This document shows, piece after piece, positions 1 through 7,301 of a stretch of DNA of 13,697 nt (within the stretch, counting starts at the first letter, position 1; each line of letters starts with the position of its first letter). The stretch is from Thioploca sp. (GTDB taxonomy: Bacteria > Pseudomonadota > Gammaproteobacteria > Beggiatoales > Beggiatoaceae). The translations under genes and the position numbers were made by a program. The stretch covers positions 1-13,697 of the forward strand of contig DRQV01000074.1 of the NCBI GenBank assembly GCA_011371325.1. The letters run 5' to 3'. The notes under the pieces are model-generated. The model saw nothing but the letters and a program-made list of their open reading frames with translations. It was not told where the DNA came from and did no database searches.

Positions 1-1
1 A

Positions 2-2278
2 ATCAATGAGGAATTACGCAGTCAATCGGCAGAATTGCAAAATCAATCAGAAGAATTACAAGCCCAACAAGAAGAATTACGCCAAAATAATGAAATACTT
101 GAAGAAAGAACTAAAGATTTAGAATATCAAAAGATTGAGATGCAAGAAAAAAATCAGGCTTTAGAAGCTAGCAAGATTGAAATGGAAAAGATTCAAATTG
201 AAATGGAAAAAACTCAAGCAGCGATAGTTATAAAAGCTGAAGAGGTAGAAACTGCTAGTAAATATAAATCTGAATTTCTAGCTAATATGTCACATGAATT
301 GCGAACCCCTTTAAATAGCCTACTTATTTTATCCCAATTATTGGCAGAAAATAGTAATAATAATTTGGATAAAAAACAGGTGGAATATGCTAAAACAATC
401 AATAGTGCAGGCAATGATTTACTTACGTTAATAAATGATATTTTAGATTTATCCAAGATTGAAGCTGGTAAAGTTGATGTACAATGGGAACCTGTGGTAT
501 TAAAGGATTTATTAATGATAATTGAACGTAAATTTTTACCGCTTGCCAATAATAAAAAGATCAAATTTACTCTTACCATAACAGATGATGTGCCTAAAAT
601 ATTACTTACTGATAGCCAAAGAATTAAACAAATTATAAATAATTTATTGTCTAATGCCTTAAAATTTACTAATGAAGGTGAGGTTAAATTAATAGTACAA
701 CGTCCAATTAAAATTCCAACTAATTTAGATATGTTAGAACTGAATAAAACTATTATAATTAGTGTAATTGACTCTGGTATCGGAATTCCTGATGATAAAC
801 AACAAAGTATATTTGAAGCTTTTCAACAAGCGGATGGTTCTACTAGTCGACGTTATGGGGGCACTGGATTAGGTTTATCTATTTCCCGTAAATTAGCTCA
901 TTTATTGGGAGGCGACCTTACTTTAGTCAGTAAAAAAGACCAAGGTAGTACATTTACTTTATATCTTCCTGAAAAATATGACAAATCATTTCAAACATTA
1001 CCAAAAATACCTGAATCAACAGAGCCACTATTATTAACAAAAGAATATCAGTCTCCAAATGCTAAATTATTAGATGATGATAGAAATGATTTGTCGGCTG
1101 AAGATAAAACTATCTTGATAATAGAAGATGATCGTAAATTTGCTAATATTATAAGAGATTTATCTCATAATAAAGGATTTAAATGTTTGCTTGCTGAAGA
1201 CGGAATTACTGGTCTTCAATTAGCTATAGAATATAAACCTAGTGCGATAATCTTAGATATTGGCTTACCAAAATTGGATGGTCTTACAGTAATGGAAAAA
1301 TTGAAGGATAATGTAGACATTCGCCATATTCCAGTTCATTTTATGTCTGCTACTGATCAAAGTATAGATGCTAAGAAAATGGGAGCTATTGGTTATTTGG
1401 TAAAACCAATAAATATGGAAAAATTACAGGAAGCTTTCCAAAAAATTGAAACATTTCTTGTCAAAACTATAAAGACATTGTTAATTGTAGCAGACAGCAA
1501 ACGAAATAAACAAAAAATTATAGATTTAGTAACAGATAAAAATTTACAAATTGAAGTATCAATAAATAGTGAAAATGCTTGTCAAAAATTATTAACAAAA
1601 ACCTATGATTGTGTTATTTTAGATATAGATTTAGAACAAGGTTCAGGTAGTAAATTATTGAAAAAAATGCAGCAAGAAAAAAGTCATCCTTGTAAAATTC
1701 CCATAATTGTTTATGCTGATCGTGATTTAACCAAAGAAGAAAAGACTTTGTTATTGCATTGTTCCGATGAAATTCCAATTAAACATGTGAGCTCATCTGA
1801 GTTTTTAGTGGATGAAGTAACTTTATTTTTACATCAAATAGAATCTGATTTATCTATTAGTAAGCGCAATATGTTACATATGGTACATGATAAAAAAGCA
1901 ATATTAAAAGGTAAGAAAATTCTAATAATTGATGATGATGAGAGAAATATCTTTGCTTTAGCGACAATTTTAGAAAACCATGATGCTGAAATTGTTTGTG
2001 GAGTAAATGGTAAAGAAGGACTAGAACTTTTAAAAGAGCACCAAGATATAGAGATAGTTTTAATGGATATTATGATGCCAGGAATGGATGGCTATGAAGC
2101 TATTAAAAAAATTCGGACTCAAAAGAAATATGATAAATTACCTATTATTGCTTTAACTGCTAAAGCTATGAAAGATGATAGGGCTAAATGTATTGCAGCT
2201 GGAGCTAATGATTATTTGACTAAACCGATTGATACAGATAAATTATTATCATTGATGAGAGTTTGGTTATATCGGTAA
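2..2278 (+). CDS. Hybrid sensor histidine kinase with three receiver domains (5' end outside window)
   Basis: This is the cytoplasmic C-terminal part of a two-component hybrid kinase. The frame is open from the first bases of the window, so the true start and any input domain (HAMP, GAF or membrane sensor) lie upstream. It begins with a Gln/Glu-rich coiled coil (to about nt 250). The HisKA H-box FLANMSHELRTPLNS follows, with the phospho-accepting His codon at 293-295. Next is a HATPase_c domain (about 600-975) with an N-box (NNLLSNALKF), DSGIGIP and GGTGLGLSIS. Three receiver domains come next. REC1 (about 1105-1455) has phospho-Asp codon 1256-1258. REC2 (about 1470-1845) keeps an Asp at 1622-1624 but is degenerate elsewhere. 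REC3 (about 1910-2275) is canonical, with IIDDDE, Asp codon 2066-2068 in LMDIMMPGMDG, and a KPI lysine. This order is typical of multi-receiver phosphorelay kinases. The stimulus and output cannot be told. No dedicated response regulator or phosphotransfer protein lies in the window. Confidence 0.95.
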   Translation: MNEELRSQSAELQNQSEELQAQQEELRQNNEILEERTKDLEYQKIEMQEKNQALEASKIEMEKIQIEMEKTQAAIVIKAEEVETASKYKSEFLANMSHELRTPLNSLLILSQLLAENSNNNLDKKQVEYAKTINSAGNDLLTLINDILDLSKIEAGKVDVQWEPVVLKDLLMIIERKFLPLANNKKIKFTLTITDDVPKILLTDSQRIKQIINNLLSNALKFTNEGEVKLIVQRPIKIPTNLDMLELNKTIIISVIDSGIGIPDDKQQSIFEAFQQADGSTSRRYGGTGLGLSISRKLAHLLGGDLTLVSKKDQGSTFTLYLPEKYDKSFQTLPKIPESTEPLLLTKEYQSPNAKLLDDDRNDLSAEDKTILIIEDDRKFANIIRDLSHNKGFKCLLAEDGITGLQLAIEYKPSAIILDIGLPKLDGLTVMEKLKDNVDIRHIPVHFMSATDQSIDAKKMGAIGYLVKPINMEKLQEAFQKIETFLVKTIKTLLIVADSKRNKQKIIDLVTDKNLQIEVSINSENACQKLLTKTYDCVILDIDLEQGSGSKLLKKMQQEKSHPCKIPIIVYADRDLTKEEKTLLLHCSDEIPIKHVSSSEFLVDEVTLFLHQIESDLSISKRNMLHMVHDKKAILKGKKILIIDDDERNIFALATILENHDAEIVCGVNGKEGLELLKEHQDIEIVLMDIMMPGMDGYEAIKKIRTQKKYDKLPIIALTAKAMKDDRAKCIAAGANDYLTKPIDTDKLLSLMRVWLYR

Positions 2279-2369
2279 TTACAAGATAAATTTTATATTC
2301 CAATATTTTTATAATATGTTGAAAGTAGTTAATTGAATCAAATGAATTACAATAATATTGCTAGTATTT

Positions 2370-2395
2370 AATACACCATATGTATTTTAATTTTT
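2370..2395 (+). terminator. Weak possible intrinsic terminator after the kinase gene
   Basis: A 6 bp perfect stem (AATACA/TGTATT, loop CCATA) is followed by a T-rich run (TTAATTTTT). It lies about 90 bp past the kinase stop and about 80 bp before trxB. The stem is short and AT-rich, so it may be chance in such AT-rich DNA. I found no convincing sigma70 promoter for trxB in the same 196 bp gap. Confidence 0.25.
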
Positions 2396-2474
2396 ATATC
2401 TTATCGTCCCAAAATTAAAATATGTTTTAAGATAATATTTTCTTATACAAGGACTCCAAATTTAGAGATTATTT

Positions 2475-3431
2475 ATGAGTGAAACAAAACATTGTCGTTT
2501 ATTAATTCTTGGCTCAGGCCCAGCTGGTTATACGGCTGCGGTTTATGCGGCTCGTGCTAATTTAAATCCAGTACTTATAACTGGTATGGAACAAGGTGGT
2601 CAGTTAATGACTACTACTGATGTTGATAATTGGCCTGGAGATAATAAGGGGGTGCTCGGTCCAGATTTAATGGAACGAATGAAGCAACATGCTGAACGCT
2701 TTAATACTGAAATAATTTTTGATCATATAAATGCGGTAGATTTAACCCAGCAACCTTTTATTTTAACTGGCGATTCTAATAAATATACCTGTGATGCTTT
2801 AATTATTGCTACTGGTGCATCAGCTCAATATTTAGGTTTGCCTTCTGAGGAAGCATATAAGGGTAAAGGTGTCTCGGCTTGTGCTACTTGTGATGGTTTT
2901 TTCTATCGTGATCAAAAAGTTGCAGTTATTGGTGGTGGTAATACAGCAGTGGAAGAAGCTTTATACTTATCCAATATAGCTGCTCATGTTACCTTAGTGC
3001 ATAGAAGAGATGAACTTCGATCTGAGAAAATTTTAGCTGATCAATTATTTGAAAAACAAAAAGCCGGAAAAGTAACAATAGCTTGGAATAATGTACTTGA
3101 TGAAGTATTAGGTGATAATAGTGGAGTTACTGGAATGCGAATCAAAAATGTTAAAGATAACTCAACCCAAGATATTGATTTATTTGGAATATTTATTGCC
3201 ATTGGTCATAAACCAAATACAGATTTATTTAAAGGTCAATTAGAAATGAATAATGGTTATTTAAAGATAAAAACTGGTTCTGATGGCAATTCACAGGCAA
3301 CTAGTATTCCTGGGGTATTTGCCGCTGGAGATGTATGTGATCATATTTATCGTCAAGCTATTACTTCAGCTGGAACTGGTTGTATGGCTGCATTAGATGC
3401 CGAAAAATATTTAGACAATTTGAAAAAATAG
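2475..3431 (+). CDS. trxB: Thioredoxin-disulfide reductase
   Basis: This is an NADPH-dependent flavoprotein that reduces oxidised thioredoxin in the cytoplasm. At 318 residues it has the normal length of the low-molecular-weight bacterial enzyme. The FAD-binding Rossmann motif GSGPAG is at residues 13-18 and the redox-active pair is CATC (Cys136 and Cys139). The NADPH-binding GGGNTAVEEA is at 153-162, followed by the HRRDELR phosphate-binding segment at 176-182. The second FAD motif AAGDVCD is at 283-289, and RQAITSAGTGCMAALDAE follows near the C-terminus. Long stretches match the E. coli enzyme as I remember it, which is the best taxonomic clue in the window. The start is supported by the conserved N-terminus (SETKHCRLLILGSGPAG). 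Only a weak AGAG precedes it at about 8 nt. It appears monocistronic, convergent with the downstream receptor-channel gene. Confidence 0.98.
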   Translation: MSETKHCRLLILGSGPAGYTAAVYAARANLNPVLITGMEQGGQLMTTTDVDNWPGDNKGVLGPDLMERMKQHAERFNTEIIFDHINAVDLTQQPFILTGDSNKYTCDALIIATGASAQYLGLPSEEAYKGKGVSACATCDGFFYRDQKVAVIGGGNTAVEEALYLSNIAAHVTLVHRRDELRSEKILADQLFEKQKAGKVTIAWNNVLDEVLGDNSGVTGMRIKNVKDNSTQDIDLFGIFIAIGHKPNTDLFKGQLEMNNGYLKIKTGSDGNSQATSIPGVFAAGDVCDHIYRQAITSAGTGCMAALDAEKYLDNLKK

Positions 3432-3442
3432 ATATACGGTAG

Positions 3443-3482
3443 ACACGCAGGTTTGCCCTTACATGGGGTTAAACCTGTGTGT
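3443..3482. terminator. Hairpin between convergent genes, likely bidirectional terminator or REP-like palindrome
   Basis: A 12 bp stem (3443-3454 with 3471-3482: ACACGCAGGTTT against AAACCTGTGTGT) contains a single G-U pair. An inner CCC/GGG pairing is possible within the 16-base loop. It sits exactly between the stops of trxB (3431) and the minus-strand fusion gene (3491), where a shared terminator is expected. It is clearly more GC-rich than its surroundings. No strong T-run follows on either strand, so termination may be Rho-assisted, or the element may be a dispersed intergenic palindrome. Confidence 0.6.
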
Positions 3483-3490
3483 TTGACCAG

Positions 3491-6400
3491 CTAATCACAA
3501 TTGTCTAACCCAAAAAAGTCTCCAATTCCATCTAACATTTCTTTATAAATTATATCTTTTTCTGAAGGAGTTGAGTTCAATTGGGATTGAGTTTTTATCT
3601 TACGTTGAGTTAATACTTTACTAATTAATTTAGCTACTTCTGGCTGTTCACTAATTAATGGAACAATGTCATCTTTAATTATTTCTAATAATATTGTCTC
3701 GGTCATGGTAAGAATAGTAGCAGTTCTTTTTTGGCCGGTGAATAATGCCATTTCTCCAAAGAAATTTCCAGCTCCTAGACGAGCAACATCAATAACTTTA
3801 TCAGCTTCTAATGTTACTTGTACTACCACAACTCCTTCCACAATTACAAATAAAGAATTGCCATCATCCCCTTGTTTAACGACAGTTTCTCCCTCTGAAA
3901 ATCTATGTTGTCGCATGCGTTTACTAAGATAAGTTTTAATTTCTTCTGAAAATGGTAAAAATATATCCATTTCATGTAATAATGCTATTGGTTTACTAGC
4001 TTCATCTAAACTTCTAGATTTAATACCTTGAAAAGTTTGTACTTCTTGCCGAACAATTGGTGGCACAATTCCAGCTCGATTTAAATGAATCCAAACTCGT
4101 TTAAATACAGCTCCATTACAAGATGTTTTTTTACCATAGTCATTAACATAAAATAGTATAGTGTATTCTCCAGCCCAATCAATAAACTTTTTAAAACGAC
4201 AGGTGGGAGGAGGTTCTTTTAATACATCATCAGTTGATAAAGTTGCATCCAATAAGATTTTTTCCACTCGTTCTGGAGGATGAGCGTAATCAATCCGAAT
4301 ATTAATTGAAGATTGGCAAAGTTCTTCCGTATAATTATAATTATGAATCACTGCTTCTGAGGCAACGCTATTGGGAATACTTAGTACATAGCCTTCATCA
4401 GTTAATAATCGAGTAGTTCTCCAAGTAATATCAACCACTCTACCTTCATGAAAAACTTTGCCTAATTGAATTTTTATTCCATCATTGACTCGAAATGGTC
4501 GTTCTACATTGATAACTATTCCAGAGAAAATATTGGAAATATTGATCTGAATTGCTAAACCAATAATCATCGCAATTACTCCAGAAGTTGCTAATAAGCT
4601 AGTAAGTGCTTGATCATAAACGAAAGCCACAATTCCAAAAAATGCTAACATATAAACTATGAAAGCAATAAATATCCTTACTACAGTTGGAACTGGTTGA
4701 TTGGTACGATTTTCTAAGGGTTGCCAGACAAAATGCTTGATAATTAAATTGGTCAAAAATGCTGGAGTAAGCCACCATAGTACATCAAATACTAAAATTA
4801 TATAACGTAGATGATCATTTGTTCCAAATGCTAACAATTCTAATAGAATTATTTCACTAACTAATAATAAGGTAAGCACACATATAACTTGTAAAAACCA
4901 AATATATTTAAATAGTTTGATAAATTTTTTTTCGGCTTGGAGCAATATTAATAAACCAATAAAGCTTATCATGGCTAATTCAATTGAATTGTAAAAAGGT
5001 ATACGACCACGTAAAGTGAATTGGCTATTTTTTATGGTTAAAGAAATGTTAAACTTAGAAAATTCAATCTGTTGGTCTGGCATATTTAAATATTTCAAAC
5101 TGCCCAAAGAACTTTTATGAATATTATCTTGAAAAAATCGAATGTTTTTAATTTTCCATTCAGTTGCCATTTCCAAAATTTGAGTTTGTTGAATTTTATC
5201 TAGTAAAGATTGATTGGTTATTCCCATGCCTAATACATCGGTAACATATACTAAATTATTACTAGTCAAATCGTTATGGCGAAAACTCATGCCTAATTCA
5301 TATTGTTGATAAGCATAATAATCGTTAAAAAACTGGCTTTTAAATTTACCTTGCACGTGATATAAATGACTGGTTTGATCTCCAATTTTTTCAATAATTG
5401 GCTCTCCTAATTGAATTGGATCAACTGCATTTATAAATTCAATATTTTTAGTATCTAAATTACCTTGAAATCGAAACCACAAATAAAAATCCATAGCATA
5501 AGTTAAATTATTGGTATTAAGTTCACTTATCTCATTTAGCTCAATCCCAACATATACCACATTGGTTTTATACATATATTTATTGCCAATCAAAACGATT
5601 CGTTCTTTATCAATTTCATCTTGTAAATCTAGCAATTGATCTACATATGGCACATCTTGTAACTGAGTTGAAGCGGAAATAATACCACCATTTCTAAATA
5701 CCCCGATAGAAACAGGTTTCATTGAATCGCCATTTTTATCAAAATAATTAAAACCAGTAAGCCCTCTGACAGCTTTATTAATATCATTCATACTAGCCAG
5801 ATAATCTCGAATTTTTTGCCTATCTTCTGCTATATTTTGTCCGGTAATATTAGTTGCTTCAATTGCTTGTAATAAAGTTAAAGTTGAGTCAGTAGCATAA
5901 GCTCCAGCCCAATCAGGTTCTTCATGATAAGTAGTTTTATATTGTTCTCGAAATTGTTGAGCTTTTTTATTGGCAGTATCAAAAATTAATGGAGTAGCCA
6001 CATAAATGTTATTAGTATAATAACCAGGATTAGTTTTTTCTATGGGGAATTGATTAAAACCATGAATGAAAGTTTTTTCCGAAAAGCTAGTTTCACTGAT
6101 AATTCTATTAGTTATTCCAGCTTCTTTTATTAATTTTACTAACTTGATTCCTTCTACAGCTTGAACAGCGAGAAAAATTACCCCAGCATCTGGTTTAGTT
6201 TTTAAACAGTCGACAATTTTTTTAAGAACTTTATCCAAATCAGTATCAGCACTATCAAATTTCCATCTATAATTAACTTTGCCATCCATTTGAATAGTAG
6301 TTTCTGCAAATACATCAGCTAAATAAGCACCATAAGCAGCTTTTTCTTGGATTATTGTTACATTTTGTTTAAAGACTTTTTTGACATAATTGGCGAGAAA

Positions 6401-6856
6401 TTGACCGGATGATTTAGCATTAAAAATAGTCCTGAAATACCAATCATTATTTAGAGTCACATTGACATTGGTAGAACCTGGAGTAATGGCCGGGATTTTA
6501 TATTTTTTATAAATTTCTCCCCCACTAATAGAAGCAGAACTGTACCAATGACCGATTACTGCAACGGTTTTATTTTGTTTAACAATGGCTAACGCTTGTT
6601 GTTTAGCTTGAGTTTTATCATTTTTATCATCAAAGCTACTTAATAAAATTTGTTGACCATTAATTCCGCCTTTAGCATTGACTTTATCTAATTGCATTTG
6701 AATTGCTTGAGTCATCAATTTCCCAGCAGCAGCTCCATTACCAGACATAGGACCAATAAATGCAATGTGGATAGGTTTTTGTTTTAAATAGTAATTTGTT
6801 TCTACCAAGCCGAATATAATTATAATTGTTATAAATATAATAATAAAATATTTCAT
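3491..6856 (-). CDS. Receptor-channel fusion: periplasmic binding domain, pLGIC-like domain, MscS pore, cyclic-nucleotide-binding domain
   Basis: A 1121-residue inner-membrane protein. Residues 2-18 are a hydrophobic signal anchor. Residues 27-395 are a type I periplasmic binding fold of the LivK/Peripla_BP_6 kind (IHIAFIGPMSG, AVIGHWYSSAS, GAYATDSTLTLLQAIE). Residues about 425-615 are a beta-rich domain resembling the extracellular domain of pentameric ligand-gated channels. Five hydrophobic segments follow at about 622-640, 649-673, 684-707, 723-747 and 750-784. The last is an MscS-type pore helix (GLAIQINISNIFSG, then ERPFRVNDGI). The MscS beta and alpha/beta vestibule spans about 786-940. 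A cyclic-nucleotide-binding domain lies at 965-1085, with the phosphate cassette FFGEMALFTGQKRTAT (Glu1035, Arg1044). Five crossings put the sensors outside and the vestibule and cNMP domain inside, and the basic loop at 641-650 agrees. MscS-cNMP channels gated by cAMP are known; the extracellular receptor addition suggests dual ligand control (inference). Ligand unknown. The ATG has no Shine-Dalgarno sequence. Confidence 0.9.
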   Translation of the reverse strand: MKYFIIIFITIIIIFGLVETNYYLKQKPIHIAFIGPMSGNGAAAGKLMTQAIQMQLDKVNAKGGINGQQILLSSFDDKNDKTQAKQQALAIVKQNKTVAVIGHWYSSASISGGEIYKKYKIPAITPGSTNVNVTLNNDWYFRTIFNAKSSGQFLANYVKKVFKQNVTIIQEKAAYGAYLADVFAETTIQMDGKVNYRWKFDSADTDLDKVLKKIVDCLKTKPDAGVIFLAVQAVEGIKLVKLIKEAGITNRIISETSFSEKTFIHGFNQFPIEKTNPGYYTNNIYVATPLIFDTANKKAQQFREQYKTTYHEEPDWAGAYATDSTLTLLQAIEATNITGQNIAEDRQKIRDYLASMNDINKAVRGLTGFNYFDKNGDSMKPVSIGVFRNGGIISASTQLQDVPYVDQLLDLQDEIDKERIVLIGNKYMYKTNVVYVGIELNEISELNTNNLTYAMDFYLWFRFQGNLDTKNIEFINAVDPIQLGEPIIEKIGDQTSHLYHVQGKFKSQFFNDYYAYQQYELGMSFRHNDLTSNNLVYVTDVLGMGITNQSLLDKIQQTQILEMATEWKIKNIRFFQDNIHKSSLGSLKYLNMPDQQIEFSKFNISLTIKNSQFTLRGRIPFYNSIELAMISFIGLLILLQAEKKFIKLFKYIWFLQVICVLTLLLVSEIILLELLAFGTNDHLRYIILVFDVLWWLTPAFLTNLIIKHFVWQPLENRTNQPVPTVVRIFIAFIVYMLAFFGIVAFVYDQALTSLLATSGVIAMIIGLAIQINISNIFSGIVINVERPFRVNDGIKIQLGKVFHEGRVVDITWRTTRLLTDEGYVLSIPNSVASEAVIHNYNYTEELCQSSINIRIDYAHPPERVEKILLDATLSTDDVLKEPPPTCRFKKFIDWAGEYTILFYVNDYGKKTSCNGAVFKRVWIHLNRAGIVPPIVRQEVQTFQGIKSRSLDEASKPIALLHEMDIFLPFSEEIKTYLSKRMRQHRFSEGETVVKQGDDGNSLFVIVEGVVVVQVTLEADKVIDVARLGAGNFFGEMALFTGQKRTATILTMTETILLEIIKDDIVPLISEQPEVAKLISKVLTQRKIKTQSQLNSTPSEKDIIYKEMLDGIGDFFGLDNCD

Positions 6857-6860
6857 GGTT

Positions 6861-6887
6861 GCTTATAGCTTATTTTAAAATATAAGC
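6861..6887 (-). promoter_or_regulatory. Inverted repeat in the leader of the receptor-channel gene
   Basis: GCTTATA (6861-6867) and TATAAGC (6881-6887) form a perfect 7 bp inverted repeat. The 13-base spacer overlaps a second perfect palindrome, TATTTTAAAATA (6871-6882). In the transcript the structure would end 4 nt before the ATG at 6856, downstream of the predicted promoter. It could be a hairpin limiting ribosome access or an operator. All-AT palindromes are common in such DNA, so function is unproven. Confidence 0.35.
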
Positions 6888-6920
6888 AAATGGTCAATAG
6901 AATATTTATATTGAAGGACA

Positions 6921-6948
6921 AGTATATAATTTATTCTTCACCTATCAA
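6921..6948 (-). promoter_or_regulatory. Predicted sigma70-type promoter of the receptor-channel gene
   Basis: On the minus strand a -35 box TTGATA (6948-6943) is followed by 16 bp and a -10 box TATACT (6926-6921). Each box matches consensus at five of six positions. Transcription would start near 6914 and leave a leader of about 58 nt before the ATG. The same -35 and spacer length occur before ftsY. Confidence 0.5.
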
Positions 6949-6981
6949 ATTTAATAAGCGATATTAGAAACTTGCTGGTGA

Positions 6982-7269
6982 TTAGAATATGGTCAAGGTG
7001 GTAGAATTGCTAATGATTCTCTAATTATCCGAGGTTATTTCTGAAATATGAAAGAAGGCATTAAATATTCCAAATCGTACAGAAAACTTATTAGGCACAT
7101 AGAAAGCTGTATTCCTTGGTTTATTAAATATGGCAAATCAGCTGGGGTAGATAGTCATCATACTGCCCATACTTTTTATGAGCAAGTTCAACTTTTACTA
7201 TACTAGAATGATAAGCAAAAATTTTCCATTGCAGAAATTTGCAATCATTGCCTTATACTCGAATTATAA
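6982..7269 (+). pseudogene. Possible decayed gene remnant containing a 52-codon open stretch
   Basis: One + strand frame reads with protein-like composition from about 6982 to a TAA at 7267-7269, but it is broken by TGA at 7042-7044 and TAG at 7204-7206. Between them an ATG at 7048 opens 52 codons containing HIESCIPWFIKYGKSAGVDS and HTFYEQVQLLLY. After the TAG the frame continues with NDKQKFSIAEICNHC. The codons look less AT-driven than pure spacer, and the Trp, Cys, His and Pro content is unlike random AT-rich translation. I do not recognise the family. It lies between two minus-strand genes and has no visible promoter or ribosome site. It may be a remnant of a degraded + strand gene, a short real gene (7048-7206), or chance. 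Confidence 0.3.
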
Positions 7270-7301
7270 TAATACTAAGTTATTGATATTCATTAAATAT
7301 C

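Larger units (their letters stand above)
6857..7301. other. 445 bp gap between the receptor-channel and STAND genes
   Basis: The left third holds the leader, inverted repeat and promoter of the receptor-channel gene. The right two thirds contain a possible decayed + strand reading frame (6982-7269). A short hairpin sits directly after the STAND gene stop (GATATT at 7285-7290, AATATC at 7296-7301). It has no T-run on the minus strand, so it is at best a weak terminator. I see no RNA gene or insertion sequence end here. Confidence 0.5.

Noticed and set aside
3491..6856. Reading the fusion as two genes (a LivK-type protein and a separate MscS channel) joined by error
   Set aside because: The frame is continuous with no stop or frameshift, the junctions lie in plausible linkers, and the membrane topology works for a single chain. 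It remains checkable against raw reads.
6982..7269. TGA read as tryptophan (recoded genetic code) in the broken + strand frame
   Set aside because: lysA ends properly with TGA and no intact gene in the window contains an internal TGA, so the standard code applies.
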